NCBI RefSeq assembly: GCF_900476105.1
Contig: NZ_LS991951.1
Coordinates: 620,001-684,000, forward strand
Origin: Mycoplasmopsis edwardii
Lineage (GTDB): Bacteria > Bacillota_I > Bacilli_A > Mycoplasmatales > Metamycoplasmataceae
Length of the DNA: 64,000 nucleotides
Direction: 5' to 3'
The notes under the pieces are model-generated. The model was given only the letters and a program-made list of their open reading frames with translations. It was not told where the DNA came from and did not search any database. The stretch's first letter is position 1, and each line of letters opens with the position of its first letter. Position numbers and translations under genes: made by a program. Shown here piece after piece: positions 22,990 through 35,496 of this stretch.

Positions 22990-25509
22990 ATGAATAAAAA
23001 AGCAAAAAATGTATTTAAATTTGCTATTCCTTTTGTGTTGTTAAGTACTGCGGCTAGCATTCCGGTTATAACAACTTTATTAACAAGAAGTAAGCAAATT
23101 GGAAATCAATATACTAAAAAAGAACTTGACAAAAATCAAGTCCGAAAAAGTTTAAAAAATATATCAAAAAGCATTAATGCTAGTGCTAAACAATTAAATT
23201 CATTAAATTTTGACTATTCTGAAATGGTGAAATTTTATACTAATAAGTTATCAGAAAATGAACTTGAAATTAGTAATTTTAAAATTAAAAAGGAAGTTTA
23301 TTTAAAACATGATGAATTAGTAAATGAAGTTTATAATAATCTTAATTTTTTAACAAGTGAAGGAATTAATAAAATTAATAATGATCAAATATTTATTAAG
23401 TTTAAAAATAATTTTTTATTAAGTAATAGTGATATAAACGATCTTAAACATAAACTTAATCATTGAAAAAATGAGGTTAATCCGTTTATTGAAAATCTAA
23501 GCAAGAAACTCGATGAATTACTTTTACTTTATCAAAATAATGAAACATTAATTAATAGTTTGAAAAACAAAGAAAACATTAATCTGATTTTATCAAGTAT
23601 TAAAAATTGAAATGAGTTTGTTTTAAAATCAGTTGAAAATGATGATGAAGTTGAGGCTCATTTAAATGAGTTTATCATTAATTTAGAAACGTTTAATACT
23701 ACTATTAATAACTTTAAGTTAACTAATAGTTATGATTCAGAATTTATAATTAATGAATTAAATATTCTTGAGGTTACAAAAGATAATCTTAATAAGTCAA
23801 TTGAAATAATTAAATCGAATCAAAATATCATTGATCAAACTATTCTTAATGCAAATAAAAACATTAAATTTTATAAATCAGAAATCAATAAAATTATTGA
23901 CTTGCTAAGTAAAGATATTAATAATTTTGATGATAAATATTTTAATTTTAATTCGTATTTTAATCAGTATTATAAGAAAATGTATAACTCATACATCGAA
24001 ACCTTAATGAACATATATAAAAATAAGAGTGTTGCAGTTGAAGTAAGCACTTACATAAATGAAATAAAAAGTCAGTTGCAAAAAGATTACGCTGCAAATA
24101 TAAACACATTAAATGTAACTAAGGATGAAGAAAAACTCGAAAAAACCTTAAGTTTTATTTTAAACTTAAATTAATATATAGCTAAACAAACTGATGCAAT
24201 AAACAATAAAGTAATAAAGCAATATATAAAAGATTTTAATAGTAAAATCGATAGCTATAAGATTAATAATAACTTGTTAATTAAGTTGAAAGATTATAAA
24301 CAAGAAATATTTGATATCTCAAATAGCATCATTGCTAAAAATTTAAAAATTGCTTCATTAAGTACAAAAAAAGAGATATTAAAAAAGGAAGTTAACATAG
24401 GTGATTTAGATAAAAACAATAAGGAATTAAAAGAATTAAGAATCAACGAAATAGAACAAGAGATTATTTTAATTGAAAACGATATTAATGAACTAAAAAG
24501 AAGTAAGGATAAAATAAGTTCTAAAATAACACAAATTGAAAGAAAATTAAAAGAAGTTTATGAAAAAGTTTATATATTAAATAAACTTCAGAACGAAACA
24601 TTTGCAGCATCTAAATTCATATTTAATTTAATTGAATATAAGAATGTTAAAATAAATATGTTAGAGACAGAAATAAGTTTATTGTTATTACAAAACAATT
24701 TAAGCAAGAAACAAATAGATCAACTCAATAACAACATGGTTGAACTTAAAAAAGAAAATAATAATCTTAAAGAAGAAAATCAAAGATTGCAAAATGAATT
24801 AAATAAAAAGCAAGAAACAATTGATTGGTTAAATAATGAGATAAATATTTTAAGTGATGTAATTTTAAAAAAAGATAAAGAAATTGAAAGACTTAATCTT
24901 TTATTACAAGAAAAAGAGAATAAAGTTAGAGAATTAGAGACAGAAGCACTAACGTTAAATAATAGGATTAATAATTTAGAGATTATAATTAATGAAAAAG
25001 ATCAAACTATTGCAAGAATGGAAAATTCAATTAATAACTTAAATAATCAAATTAACAATCAAAATAACGAGATTAATAATCTTAATAATCAAAACTCAAA
25101 TAACAATAATACAATTAACTATCTTACTGAAAAGTTAAGAAAAAAATCAGAAGAAAATAATAGATTGTTAGCAAATAAATTGACATTTGATGAAAATATA
25201 TTACAACTTAATAATAGAATCAATATTATTAATCAGGAGTTAAATAAACTTAGACAAACATCAAACGAAAAAGACCAGACAATAAACTCATTACAGACAA
25301 AAATTATAATGATTAAAAATCAAATCAAAAGCTTAAAAACAATGCTAGATAATTTTAGCCCTATTACAGAAGTTGATATTAGTAATTCATATACCAATTA
25401 TAATAATGCACCGAGAGTAACAAATTACAAAAAATCATATGATAAATTAAAGAAAATAACTGATCAAATATTAAATCAATTTATTCAAATGATCAGTATT
25501 CAAATTTAG
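22990..25509 (+). pseudogene. Coiled-coil membrane-anchored protein gene interrupted by an in-frame TAA
   Basis: The frame opens with ATG at 22990 (GGGAGG at 22980-22985; an ATG at 22978 overlaps that site) and runs 394 codons to TAA at 24172-24174. It then continues without another stop, apart from TGA, for 444 codons to TAG at 25507-25509. There is no ribosome site or ATG just after the internal stop, so it looks like one gene of about 840 codons with a nonsense change. The N-terminus has one hydrophobic segment (FAIPFVLLSTAASIPVITTLL). The rest is Asn/Lys/Glu-rich coiled coil, with a strongly heptad-like stretch at 24700-25350 and an Asn-rich run near 25030-25110. The family is not recognised. 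A shortened 394-residue product could still be made. Confidence 0.7.
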
Positions 25510-25517
25510 GTATTTTA

Positions 25518-25546
25518 ACCATAGTATAGTATTTCTATACTATGGT
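25518..25546 (+). terminator. Terminator of the coiled-coil gene
   Basis: Perfect 12-base arms ACCATAGTATAG and CTATACTATGGT around TATTT, followed by TTTTG on the plus strand. It starts nine bases after the TAG. Confidence 0.85.
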
Positions 25547-25555
25547 TTTGTAATT

Positions 25556-25586
25556 AAAAATCACACCAAAAAACGGTATGATTTTT
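25556..25586 (-). terminator. Terminator of the giant surface-protein gene
   Basis: On the minus strand, arms TAAAAATCAtACC and GGTGTGATTTTTA (one mismatch) enclose a T-rich loop. It lies 20 bases after the stop of the 2,250-residue gene, back to back with the plus-strand terminator. Confidence 0.7.
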
Positions 25587-25605
25587 AGTTTATTAAATTA
25601 TTTTT

Positions 25606-28600
25606 TTAGAATTCAGGTGGTTGGTATACTGCATTTCTTGCTTGTTCTCTTATTTCATTTAATCTATCTTCATCTCAAGTTCGGTCGAACTCAGCTTTTA
25701 ACCTCGCATATGTGTGCCTATGTGTTGTTGAAATTCCACTTAAGGTTCCACTTGTTACATTACGTGGAAAAGACTCAAGGTATGATCTAATTTGACCTAT
25801 TATTTGTTCTAATTGGCTTTGTGTTGTTGCTCTTTCAATTGATTGTAAATATTGTGCTCTAGAAACAGTAGAAGAAGTTGCAGTTGCAGAAATATAATTT
25901 GCTCATCTTTGTGCTTCACTCTTATCAAGAATTTTTGGAGTTTGCATTCTTCTAATTATTTCATCAAGCTCATCAATATTTCTTGCGCTATTAATTTCAT
26001 TTTGATAATCTTCTTTTTCAGTTAAACCATCTAATATATTTTGAGCTTCAATTCTCTTTGCTTCTAGATTTTGTTTTTCTGTTCTTGCTTGCCTAGCTAA
26101 TTCATCTAGTTTTGAAACTTCATTTGTTTCATTTGTATTTGGCGCGTTTAATAATTTATTTTTTAAAGAACGCTTAAGATTATTTCCTTCTGGAAGTGAA
26201 TTAACAGCTGTGTTGGCTGCGTTTTTTGCATTATCAATATTTGCTTTTTCTGTTTGTGCTTGGCTTGTTGCGTTTGTTAATAATGATTCTGAAAGTTGAT
26301 TGTTACTTTCTGCATTATTAATTGAATTAGTTAATTCAGTTTTTTTAGTATTACCTTGTGGCAATTGTCCAATAGCATCTCTTGCAATTTGTAGATCTCT
26401 TGCTTTTTTGGCATTCTTTTCTTGAATTGCACTATCAATTCTTGATTTTAATTCATCAAGTGTTGTTTTGTTTGAAGCAGAGTTTAACTCTCTTTCAAAT
26501 GTTTGAATTTCTTCTTGTGTTGCACCATATGTTGTTTTAAATGTATTTAATGAATTTTGTGTTCCTGGGTATGCTTGATTAAATTCAGTAGCTTTTAATT
26601 TGAACGCATCGATTTTAATTGTTACATCAAGGTCATTATTTGAAGTTGCGATATTATTAAATTCTTCTGTAAACAATGATTTATTTGGCTCTACAATAGA
26701 ATCATAAGCTGCTTTAGCAGATTTATAGATACCTGCATCAGCGCTTTGGTTACCAAAGTATTTTTTGATATCTCTAATTTGTTTAATTTCAGCGTTTTTA
26801 ATTTGTTCATTAGTTGCGTTTGTAGGTAAATTAAGATTATATGGTGTTTGTAACGCTTTATATAATAATGATTGTTTAACATTTTCAGGAATATTTGAAC
26901 TGTGTGATTCTTTTGAATATTCATTTAATGAAATCATTTCTTTGTATCTTTCAACATCAACATCAACTGCTTTTTTAAGAGCTGCTGCAGATTCTTTTGT
27001 TCTTATTTCACGAACTAATTCATTATATGAAACGAATTTTGGTGGATTTGATGGTCAGTTGTTCCCTCAACTTTTTGATCTTAAAATATTACCTTTGTTT
27101 GTTGTTCAGAATTTTGCCAATTCATTTTTAAATGGTTGAACTGTATTTATGACATTTGTTACATCTGCAACTGTTGATTTATCTTTAGCTGATGTTAAGA
27201 AGTTTTTAGCTGCTAAAATATCTCCTTGGAAAGTTCTTCTAAGTTTATCAACTAATTTTTTATTTTCATCTATTAATGGAGATAAATCATTTTGAGCTTG
27301 AACAGTAGTTGCATTAGCGAGTTTTTTAGTTAATTCATTTCTTAATTCAGCTAATGCTCCATTAGATTCTCTTTCATCTCCGCCTTCATTTGCAAAATCT
27401 GTCATTGCTAGAATTTTAGCTTCTAGTTTTTTGTAATTCACTACTTTTTCTTTGAGTGTATTTAAATCTTGAACAGTTCTTGCTGCTAAGAATTGTTTGT
27501 TAAATTCGTTTCTTGCTACTTCGTTTTGAACACCTCGAATATTAGTTTCAGTGTCTCCTAAAATTTCTTTACTTAATGCTGAAGCTGCGTTTTTAATATT
27601 TGTAAGTTCTATGTCTAAGTTTGTAAAATTTGATTTTGATGTAAGGTTATCAATGTTATTGGTGATGAAAAAACTTCTTGTATCATTAGTTCATGATGAT
27701 GCATTTTCTCCATCTTTTGGATATGCAAAAGAATCAATTAAACTTGTAAAGTTTGCTTTGTATGCATCTAAAAGCTTATTATTAACTTCATCGATTCCGT
27801 TAGCTTGAATATCGTTATTTTCTTCAGTTAATGCCACATTAGTAATATTACTATTGTGTACTGTTTTATCAGATAAGTATTGCATGTCAGCAACTTTTGC
27901 TTTAGCATTCTCTTTAACTTTATCTAAAATAGCTGTATTTAAGTCTAATTCTTTATTATTACTATCTGTAAACGAATTTGGTACAGTGTTTTTTAATTGT
28001 GTAAGTAATGCTGTTTCGTCTGCACCATCAAAGTTATCCTTGATAACCTTTTTCAATTTAGCGACTTTTGTATTTCAATCATCACCTAATAATGATGTAA
28101 CATCAGCAGTTTCTGTTAATGAATCTATTTTAGCTTTAATTGTATTTAGAGCTGGAACCTCATCTGTTGATCCTTCATCATTATATGGGATATTAGGTAA
28201 TGCTTTTACAGCATTATCTACTGCAGTTTTAAGTCCATTAAGTTTGTTCTTTTCATTTTCAAAATTTGCATTTTCATCCAATGCTTCAACTGCATCTTTA
28301 AGGTGTTTTATTGATCTATTATATGCAGTCATATCTTGTTTCGGATATGGTATAGCATCAATAATAGCATTTAATTCATTTTTTTTACCTTTAAGGTCAT
28401 TTTTGTTTTGAGCTTGTTGTTTTATATTTTCACGAAGTGTTTCATCATCTTGTTTAGCTAACTTGTCTTTAAACTCATTCTTTTCATCTTGTGTTAAATT
28501 ACTTAATGTGTCAATAAAGTCTTTATCAAGAGCCTTTGCAATTGGTGTGTCTAATGAATTGAAACTATCTTTATCTTGAATTTTGTCTGCAGCCGCTAAT

Positions 28601-31600
28601 AAAGCTGCCTTTTCATTTTGGTCTTTAATTTCATTAATTTCTATTTGTTTAGCAATAAGATTTTTCTCGTACTGTTCAATATATTCTTTTTGAGTTTTAT
28701 ATGTTTGAGGACTATTAATTGAATTAACTAATCCTTCCAATGCGCTTGAAGCATTTGGACTAACATTTTCACCTTCAGTATTTTCACCTGCTGCTACATC
28801 ATTATTGTTTCTTTTGTTTGTGAATGGAATTTTTGCAATTTTAGCAATTAAATCTTCTTTTTGAGCTTCTAATAATTTTGCAGAAAGTTGATCCACTTTA
28901 TTTTTAAAATCTTCAAATGAGCTTGTTTTATCTTGTTCTTCAAAACTTGCTAATTCAGATATTAGCTGTTGTTTTCTTTCATCAGATAAATTACTTAATC
29001 CATTAATTTTTGTTTTAACGGCATTTCTTTTTTCTTTAAAAATTTCTTTACGTAATGCGCTTTCAGCACCATTTTTAGGTAATTTATCAAGGTCACTAAT
29101 TAAATCACTTTTTTGAGTTGGGCTTAATGGGTTGTTAACATCATTAATAATTTCTTTATAAACAGATAATTTATTATTAATTTCTGATGGATTTACTAAT
29201 GAACTAACATCTGCAGATGTAGTTAAATTGTTCAATCTTTCATTTAGATCATTTTTACCTTCAGCATCGTCAGAAGAGTAATTGATTTGGTCAATTTCAG
29301 TTTTTTCATTTTCTATTGCTGTTTTAAGAGCTTCTAATTCTGTTAACTTACTATCTAATTCATTTTTAGGTGTTGTTTCAACTGCACCTCTTAGTGATGT
29401 TCTAGCTGGAGCAGGTAGAGTTTCAGAATCATTGTAACCAAGTTTATTTACTAATCCTAATAAGTTATCTCTCTTAGCTCTTTCTAAAACATCTTCCATT
29501 TCAGAATATGTTTTATTATCTAATTTAGCTTTAGCTGCATCTTTTTGTTCTGGTGTTAAATGTGCTAATGCATCAATCTTAGCCGCAATTGCTGCTTTTT
29601 CATCATTAATTGCTTTAGTAATTTCAGCATCTATAGCTGCTAATTCTTCTGGTGTAGAAGCATTATTTAATTTTTCATTTAACTTAGTAATATTTTCTGG
29701 ACTACGTTTTGCAATTTCTTCTTTTAACTCATTTATTTTGTTAAGCATTGAAGGAATTGTTTCATTTTGTAATTTTTCAAGTTCAGCAATATCAGTTTCT
29801 GCTTCAATTCTTCTTTCTAATGCAGTTTTTGCTGCTGCATTAGTAGAAGGATATGGTAAACGAGCTGCTTGTTCTTTTAAACGTTCTTTTAATTTATTTG
29901 AATATTCTTCATCACCTTGTGCTTTGTATTTTTCTATATTTTTAAATAAAGCATCAAATTCTTCATCAGTATCAGCTTCATCTAACTGTCTATTTAAATC
30001 TTGTTTACGTGTTGTAGTTTCGCTATCTCTAACTTCTGCTATTTTAGCTTTAGCTTGTGCTATTTTGTTAGGTAAAACATTTTTAATTCTATCATCTAAT
30101 TGATTAAGTTGTTCTTGTGTTGTAACTGCTTCGATTTGTGCTTGTAATTCTTTAATTGCTGCATTATTTGGTTTACCAGGATAATCTAAATCAGAAGCAA
30201 CTTTTTTAAGTTTAGCTTTAGCAATTTCTAAATCAAGGTTAGGGAATTGATCTTTGTTAGAAATTTTTGCTAATTCTTTTGCTAAATCAACTTTTGTTTC
30301 AGTAGGATTATTAACTTCATTATCTGTTAAAGCTTCGATTTGATTTTTGTATTCTTTAAGTTTTTTGTTTAATTCATCTAATTCAGCTTTCTTAGTTGCC
30401 ACTTGATCATCTGTTAAACCTTCAATTTGGTTTTTCAATGATTTAATTGTTTCATCAATAATAGCTTTTACTTCTGGGTTTTCGTCTAATGCATAACTTT
30501 CAGGAGTAATTATAGATTTTGCTTCTTCAATCTTATCTAGTAATTGTGCTCTATCTACTATTTTCTTGACGTCAGCAAAGTCTGTTGCCTTATCAATTTG
30601 GTTTTTAAGAGCTTCTTTTTGTTCAAGGCTTAAGTGGGTTAATTCATCAATAACTGATTTTTGAGCTTCTTTAGAATTATTGAATGCTTCATTGATTTTA
30701 GCTAATAATGCATCCAGTTTTTCTTCAGAACCAGCATTTTTAAATTCTGCATTCAATTTTTCTTGATCTTCTGTTGATAATTTAGCAATTTTATTTTTGG
30801 CTTCTCTAACTTTTGGATCGATTGTTTCTTTAAAATATTTTTCTTTTTCAACTAAATCACTCATTTCAAGAGAATCAGCTTCATAAAGTTTTTTAAGGTC
30901 ATCTTTAGCTTTTGTTGATCCATCTGGATATGGTAAACTATCGATGTATGAATCAAGTTCAGCACGTTTTGCTGCTCTTTCTTCTTTAAGTCTTTCGTCT
31001 TCAATAGCAACTAATAAAGCTTTTAATTTCGCTTCATCATTTGCTTCATTAAATTTATTGTTTAATTCGGTTTTATCACCTTTAATTGATTTAAGGTTTT
31101 CTTTTGCAGTGTCAACAAGTTTATTTAACTCTTTCAATCTGTCAAGTTCATTTTTGTAAGCAATTTCGTCAACATACTTATCATCAGTTAAACCGCTAAT
31201 TAAATTATTTTGTGCTTGAGAATCTGGTTTACCTGGGTAATCCATATTCTTAATAAAGTTTTCTAAATCTTTTTTATATGCTTCTTTTAATTTATTTTTA
31301 ATATCTTCAACACTTGAAGTTTCATTTAAAGAATTTTTAAATGTTTCTTTTTCAGCGTCTGTTAAATTTTTTAAAGCTTCAATTTGAGCCTTGAAATCAT
31401 CATATTGTCTAATTTGTTCTTCTTGAATTTTCTTAAGAATGTCATCAAATTCAAGCACTTTTTCTTCATTATCATATAAGTAGTTTGCATTATCTAATAA
31501 TGAATTGAATTGTTTGTGTTTTGAAGCATCAAGCTTTTTGATTGCTTCTTTAACTTCTTTGATTTTCTCGTTGTGAGCATCGAATGTATCTTTAATTTTT

Positions 31601-32358
31601 TGTGCTTCTTCAAGTTTTTTAGCATTTGAAAAATCAGAATCTTTAATTTTGTTTAGTTTATTTTGAATAGCTAAAACAGCAGGAGCAGTAACTCCACCTG
31701 GATATTCAAGAGCTAACATATCAGCTGCTATTTGGTCAATTTCATCACCAGTTTCTTTAGCTACTTGTTTTTTTGCTTCAATAGCAATTTTGTCCATTTC
31801 TTGTAATGACTCTAGCGAATGTTTTGTTTGTTTTGCTAATTTTTCTAAAAGTTCTTGCTTTTTAGCTTCGTCTTTAATATCCGCGATAATCGATTGCACA
31901 TAATCGCGTTTTTTAGCAAGTCTATCTTCTCATTCTTTAGCAATTTGAAGATCCGCATCTTTTTCAATTTGTTCACGCTGAACATGTGTTGTTGAATCTT
32001 TTAATCTTTTGTGTAAATCATTACGAACTGATTCATCAAGAATCTCGTTGATTTTTTCAAAAATTCTTTTGTGTTCTTTTCTTTCTTTATCAGCCAACTT
32101 TTTGATTTCATCTTGAATTTTCTTCAAGTTTTCATAAGATGGTTTTGATTTAAGTAATTTTTTAAATTGAGCTCTTTCGTCTTCTGTTCTATCAATAACA
32201 AGCTCATTTAATCTTTTTGCAAGTTCTACTGACTTGTCATAGTTTTTTAAACTATGGTCACCTGATTTTCATAAAACTCAAGCTGCAAGCCCGGTTGTTG
32301 CAGCCAATGTTGTAGCAGCAAAACCTAATAAAACTTTACCCTTTGTTTGGGAAGCCAT
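25606..32358 (-). CDS. Giant GA-module-like coiled-coil surface protein (2,250 residues)
   Basis: Largest gene of the window. One N-terminal membrane segment (VLLGFAATTLAATTGLAAWVLW) is followed by more than 2,100 residues of helical repeats. Two module types alternate. One is GA-like (compare the Pfam albumin-binding GA module): THLSLEQKEALKNQIDKA, AHLTPEQKDAAKAKL, KNLTDAEKETFKNSL, SNLTQDEKNEFKDKL. The other begins with a Tyr-Pro motif: LEYPGG, MDYPGKPDS, LPYPDGST, LDYPGKPNN, LPYPSTNA, IPYPKQDM, FAYPKDGE. The frame was checked across all TGA-Trp codons; there is no TAA or TAG before 25606. The start has AGGAGGGGG upstream. Host-protein binding is inferred from the module type only. The upstream A16 tract may switch expression. 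Confidence 0.85.
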
Positions 32359-32398
32359 ATTCCCCCTCCTTTTATATATCTTAATATTCTGGGAAATT

Positions 32399-32416
32399 TT
32401 AACAAAATTTTGTTAA
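32399..32416. promoter_or_regulatory. 18-bp perfect palindrome upstream of the giant surface gene
   Basis: TTAACAAAATTTTGTTAA is its own reverse complement and lies 41 bases before the start codon, in the leader or promoter region. It could be a protein-binding site or a weak hairpin. Confidence 0.5.
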
Positions 32417-32511
32417 TTTTTATCACACCCTATATATAACCAATTTAAATACTTATATGATTATGAGAAATACTTATAAGTTAATTTTTTCATAGACATT
32501 TTCAAACATTA

Positions 32512-32527
32512 TTTTTTTTTTTTTTTT
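32512..32527 (-). repeat. Homopolymer A16 tract upstream of the giant surface gene
   Basis: Sixteen T's in a row on the plus strand, i.e. A16 on the coding strand, between the upstream terminator and the giant gene and about 155 bases from its start. Poly-A tracts of variable length in promoters are a known phase-variation device for mycoplasma surface lipoproteins. Confidence 0.7.
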
Positions 32528-32562
32528 GCAAAAAATTATAAATATTCTAAAAAATATAAAAA

Positions 32563-32588
32563 AGAACTGGCATAACATAGCCAGTTCT
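32563..32588 (-). terminator. Terminator of the pot operon
   Basis: Perfect nine-base arms AGAACTGGC and GCCAGTTCT around an eight-base loop, followed on the minus strand by a long U-rich run. Confidence 0.85.
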
Positions 32589-32620
32589 AGTAAGTTTAAT
32601 AAGACATAAATTCAAATAAA

Positions 32621-34711
32621 TTATGACTTAGTTTTATTAAAATAATATGTTGTTAATTTACTTTGCAACTCATCTGAAACAGGTTGAATATTTTCGTGAA
32701 CAACTCCGTTTGCATTTGAAATTTCGTATAAGTAAATTGCATTTTTATCATGTCCTTCAAAAACATCAAGGAAATAATTTTGTAAGATTTGTTCATAGTC
32801 TGATATTACTGTTGGAACATAGTTAACAAAGTTAAAATTATTAAAGTTATATCTATCACCTATGTTAATATCATCTGATAAATCGATAAAGGCAAGTTTT
32901 CTGCTTAAATATAAAGTTATGAATTCTTTTACTTCACTTTGCTCTAATTCTCCTAAATGTTCGTTAAGAGATTCTTTATCTTCTATAAACATGTATACAA
33001 AAACATTTTGTTCAAAGTTTTCACTTAATAATGACTCAATGTTAAAATCTTCTTTTTTGATGTTTGAAGCAATGTTTGATAAGAAATCATCAAAGTTAGC
33101 TTCTAAATATTCTTTAAAGAAGTATGGAATTAAACTTATTTCTTGATCAGTATCATATTCTAAGTTTTGAGCTTTTTTATTTTTTAACTCATAATATCTA
33201 CTGAATTTTTCACTATTTGAGGACAAGCTAAGATTAATTAAGTTTGTGTATTTTGATGATAATGCTTCGGTTTTTTGCTTGTAGTCTTCAATTTCTTTTT
33301 CTTCTAATAAAGTGTTTAATTGATTTTCTTTCATTATGTTTCAGTTTTTAGCAATTCTCTCTTGTGAAACTTTAGTTTGAATATAATTGAATTTATCAGT
33401 ATTTTCATTAACATTTGAAATATCTTCAATCAAATGTGCTTCTAAAAGTTCATTGTAACTTTCAATTACATCTCTTGAACCTGAAAAAATTGTTTCAGAA
33501 ACTGCTGCGGTGTATTTTTTAGCATTATCTTTTGAAGCATCTGATGATACAACAAAACCATCAAGTAATAAAATGTTATTTTTTGGTTTAATAGCTCTAA
33601 TTTCACCGTCTTCAACAGTTCCTTCAAAGTTATCTGAACCATAGTATGAGTCAATAGCATCACCATTATACATAATAGCTATTGTAACATCGGGACGAGA
33701 TGGGTTAATTAAGTCATTAACGATTTCCAATCCATCACCTTTAAATGAAATGTGTTTGTTGTTTTTAATATCAAATCCTGTCCCATCTTTAATTAAATCT
33801 GAGAAGGCATCAATTAAAATCTTGTAATTTTGGTTTCCATTATCATTACTATCTAAAACTTTACCTGTAAATCTTTGGTCAGTTCTTCCTTCAGGCAATG
33901 GTCAATATGAAGAACCATAAAGCATGTTATCTCTAACTGCATCAGTAATGTATCACTGATTGTAGTTATTTTCTGTCATAATTTTTAAGATGTTGATTAA
34001 TGAATATGGATCTTTAATATCATCATTTTTAAATTTATCTTTGTAACTAGCAAAGTTAATTCCCCCAGTTGTAGGATCAATTACTTCACTGTTTAATGGA
34101 ACTTTCTTGATATTGTATCCAATAACCATATCTTGAGAGAAGTATGGATAAAAGTATTCTCAAAGTTCGCTTCCATTTTTAAGTTCATATTTGCTTAAAT
34201 GATTTCAAATTTCTTCCCTTAAAGTTAATTTAACAAATTTTCTTGCTAAATCTCTTTTTTGTGAAGCTTCATTAAATTGTCTTTGTAATGAAGATTTAAT
34301 TTCATTTGAATAATCTTTATATTCATCTGAGTTAATTATGTTTTTTAATTTGTCATATTCAAGCATTCCATCTAAAGCAGGAATATTTAACAAGCTTGAA
34401 TAATCAATTTTTCCAATTAGTTTTTTTCTAACTAATTCTGTTGCTAAAAATTCTGAGCCAATTCCAGCAACTGCTTTATTATTGATTAAAGCATTGCTGA
34501 ATTGGTTAATTTCATCAAATTCTTTGTAGTCGAATGTTTCATTAAGTTTTTCAACATTAATTTCCGACATGTATGATTTATAGTTATAAAAGCTTGGTTT
34601 AAATTTAGAAGTTACTTTAACACTAACTAATCATGTTAATAAACTTAAACCAGATAAAATACCTACACTTAATAAAATTTTATTTTTAAAATTTTTAAAA
34701 AGTTTTTTCAT
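32621..34711 (-). CDS. potD: Polyamine ABC transporter substrate-binding protein (PotD-like)
   Basis: Protein of 696 residues with one N-terminal hydrophobic helix (ILLSVGILSGLSLLTWLV) and no lipobox Cys, so membrane-anchored rather than lipidated. The central part resembles PotD: DVTIAIMYNGDAI is the solute-binding-protein region that contacts polyamine, preceded by FSDLIKDGTGF. The protein is much longer than the usual 350 residues, with extra helical sequence at both ends; long forms are common in mycoplasmas. TGA codons read as Trp at about 33345, 33902 and 34154. Its start overlaps the stop of potC by one base (TAATG). Last gene of potABCD, with a terminator after it. Confidence 0.82.
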
Positions 34712-35496
34712 TATCTTTTTGATTTGTATATTGCATATGCAATATTAGAAATCAATACTATAAATAGCACAATTGAACCAAGAACTAATCCTCAAGGTTC
34801 AAATGCTCCTTCATATAATTTTGTACCAAGTGTAGATGTGTTTGAAACGGTTCTTGTGATAATAAAATCATCAAAACTGAATACTGAACTAACAACTAGA
34901 ACAGTGATTATAGATGGGATCATGTAAACTAAGTAAGTTCTTACTCATGATCTGAATTTTGAGTAACCTAAGTCTTGAGAAGCCTCATATAAGTTGTTAT
35001 TGAATTTTTCACTTCTAGGGAGCATTAATAAAATACCATATGGAAGTGTCATAATTGTGTGACCTACTATAACACGCCCAAACCCTTCGTCATCAACTGA
35101 AACAATTCCGAAAAATGCACTGAATACCAATACTAAACCAATAGCTGTAATGTTATCTGGGTTAATTAATGGAATGTTTGAAGTTGTTGATAATGTTGTT
35201 TTTAATAATTTGTTTTTTTGTCTATAAACAGCATAAACTGTAATTAAACTCAAAATAATAACTAAAGTACTTACAATTAAAGCAAGTAATAATGTGTTAA
35301 CCAAACTTAAATCTCTACCAGCATTAAGAAAAGTTTTTCAGTTTAATAATGTACCGCCTGTTCAAGTTGAGTTAGCTTCACCTTTTGGTGTGGGTTTGTT
35401 AAAACTGAAAACAACACCAAATACAAGTGGGACATAAACGAAACCTAAAATTAGGTAAATATAACTTTTTCTTAAGAAATTAGTGAACTTACTCAT
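34711..35496 (-). CDS. potC: Polyamine ABC transporter permease PotC
   Basis: Membrane permease of 261 residues with about six helices (IYLILGFVYVPLVFGVVFSF; LLLALIVSTLVIILSLITVYA; others). The coupling-loop sequence LYEASQDLGYSKFRSW matches the EAA motif that contacts the ATPase. FSFDDFIITRTVS near the C-terminus is typical of PotC. TGA codons read as Trp. The start overlaps potB by eight bases. Confidence 0.88.

Noticed and set aside
27854-28411. Long plus-strand reading frame opposite the giant surface gene
   Set aside because: It is the antisense shadow of a helical, Lys/Glu-rich gene; the Ser/Leu/Phe-rich product and lack of a ribosome site argue against it. The same holds for frames at 29738-30103 and 7813-8136.
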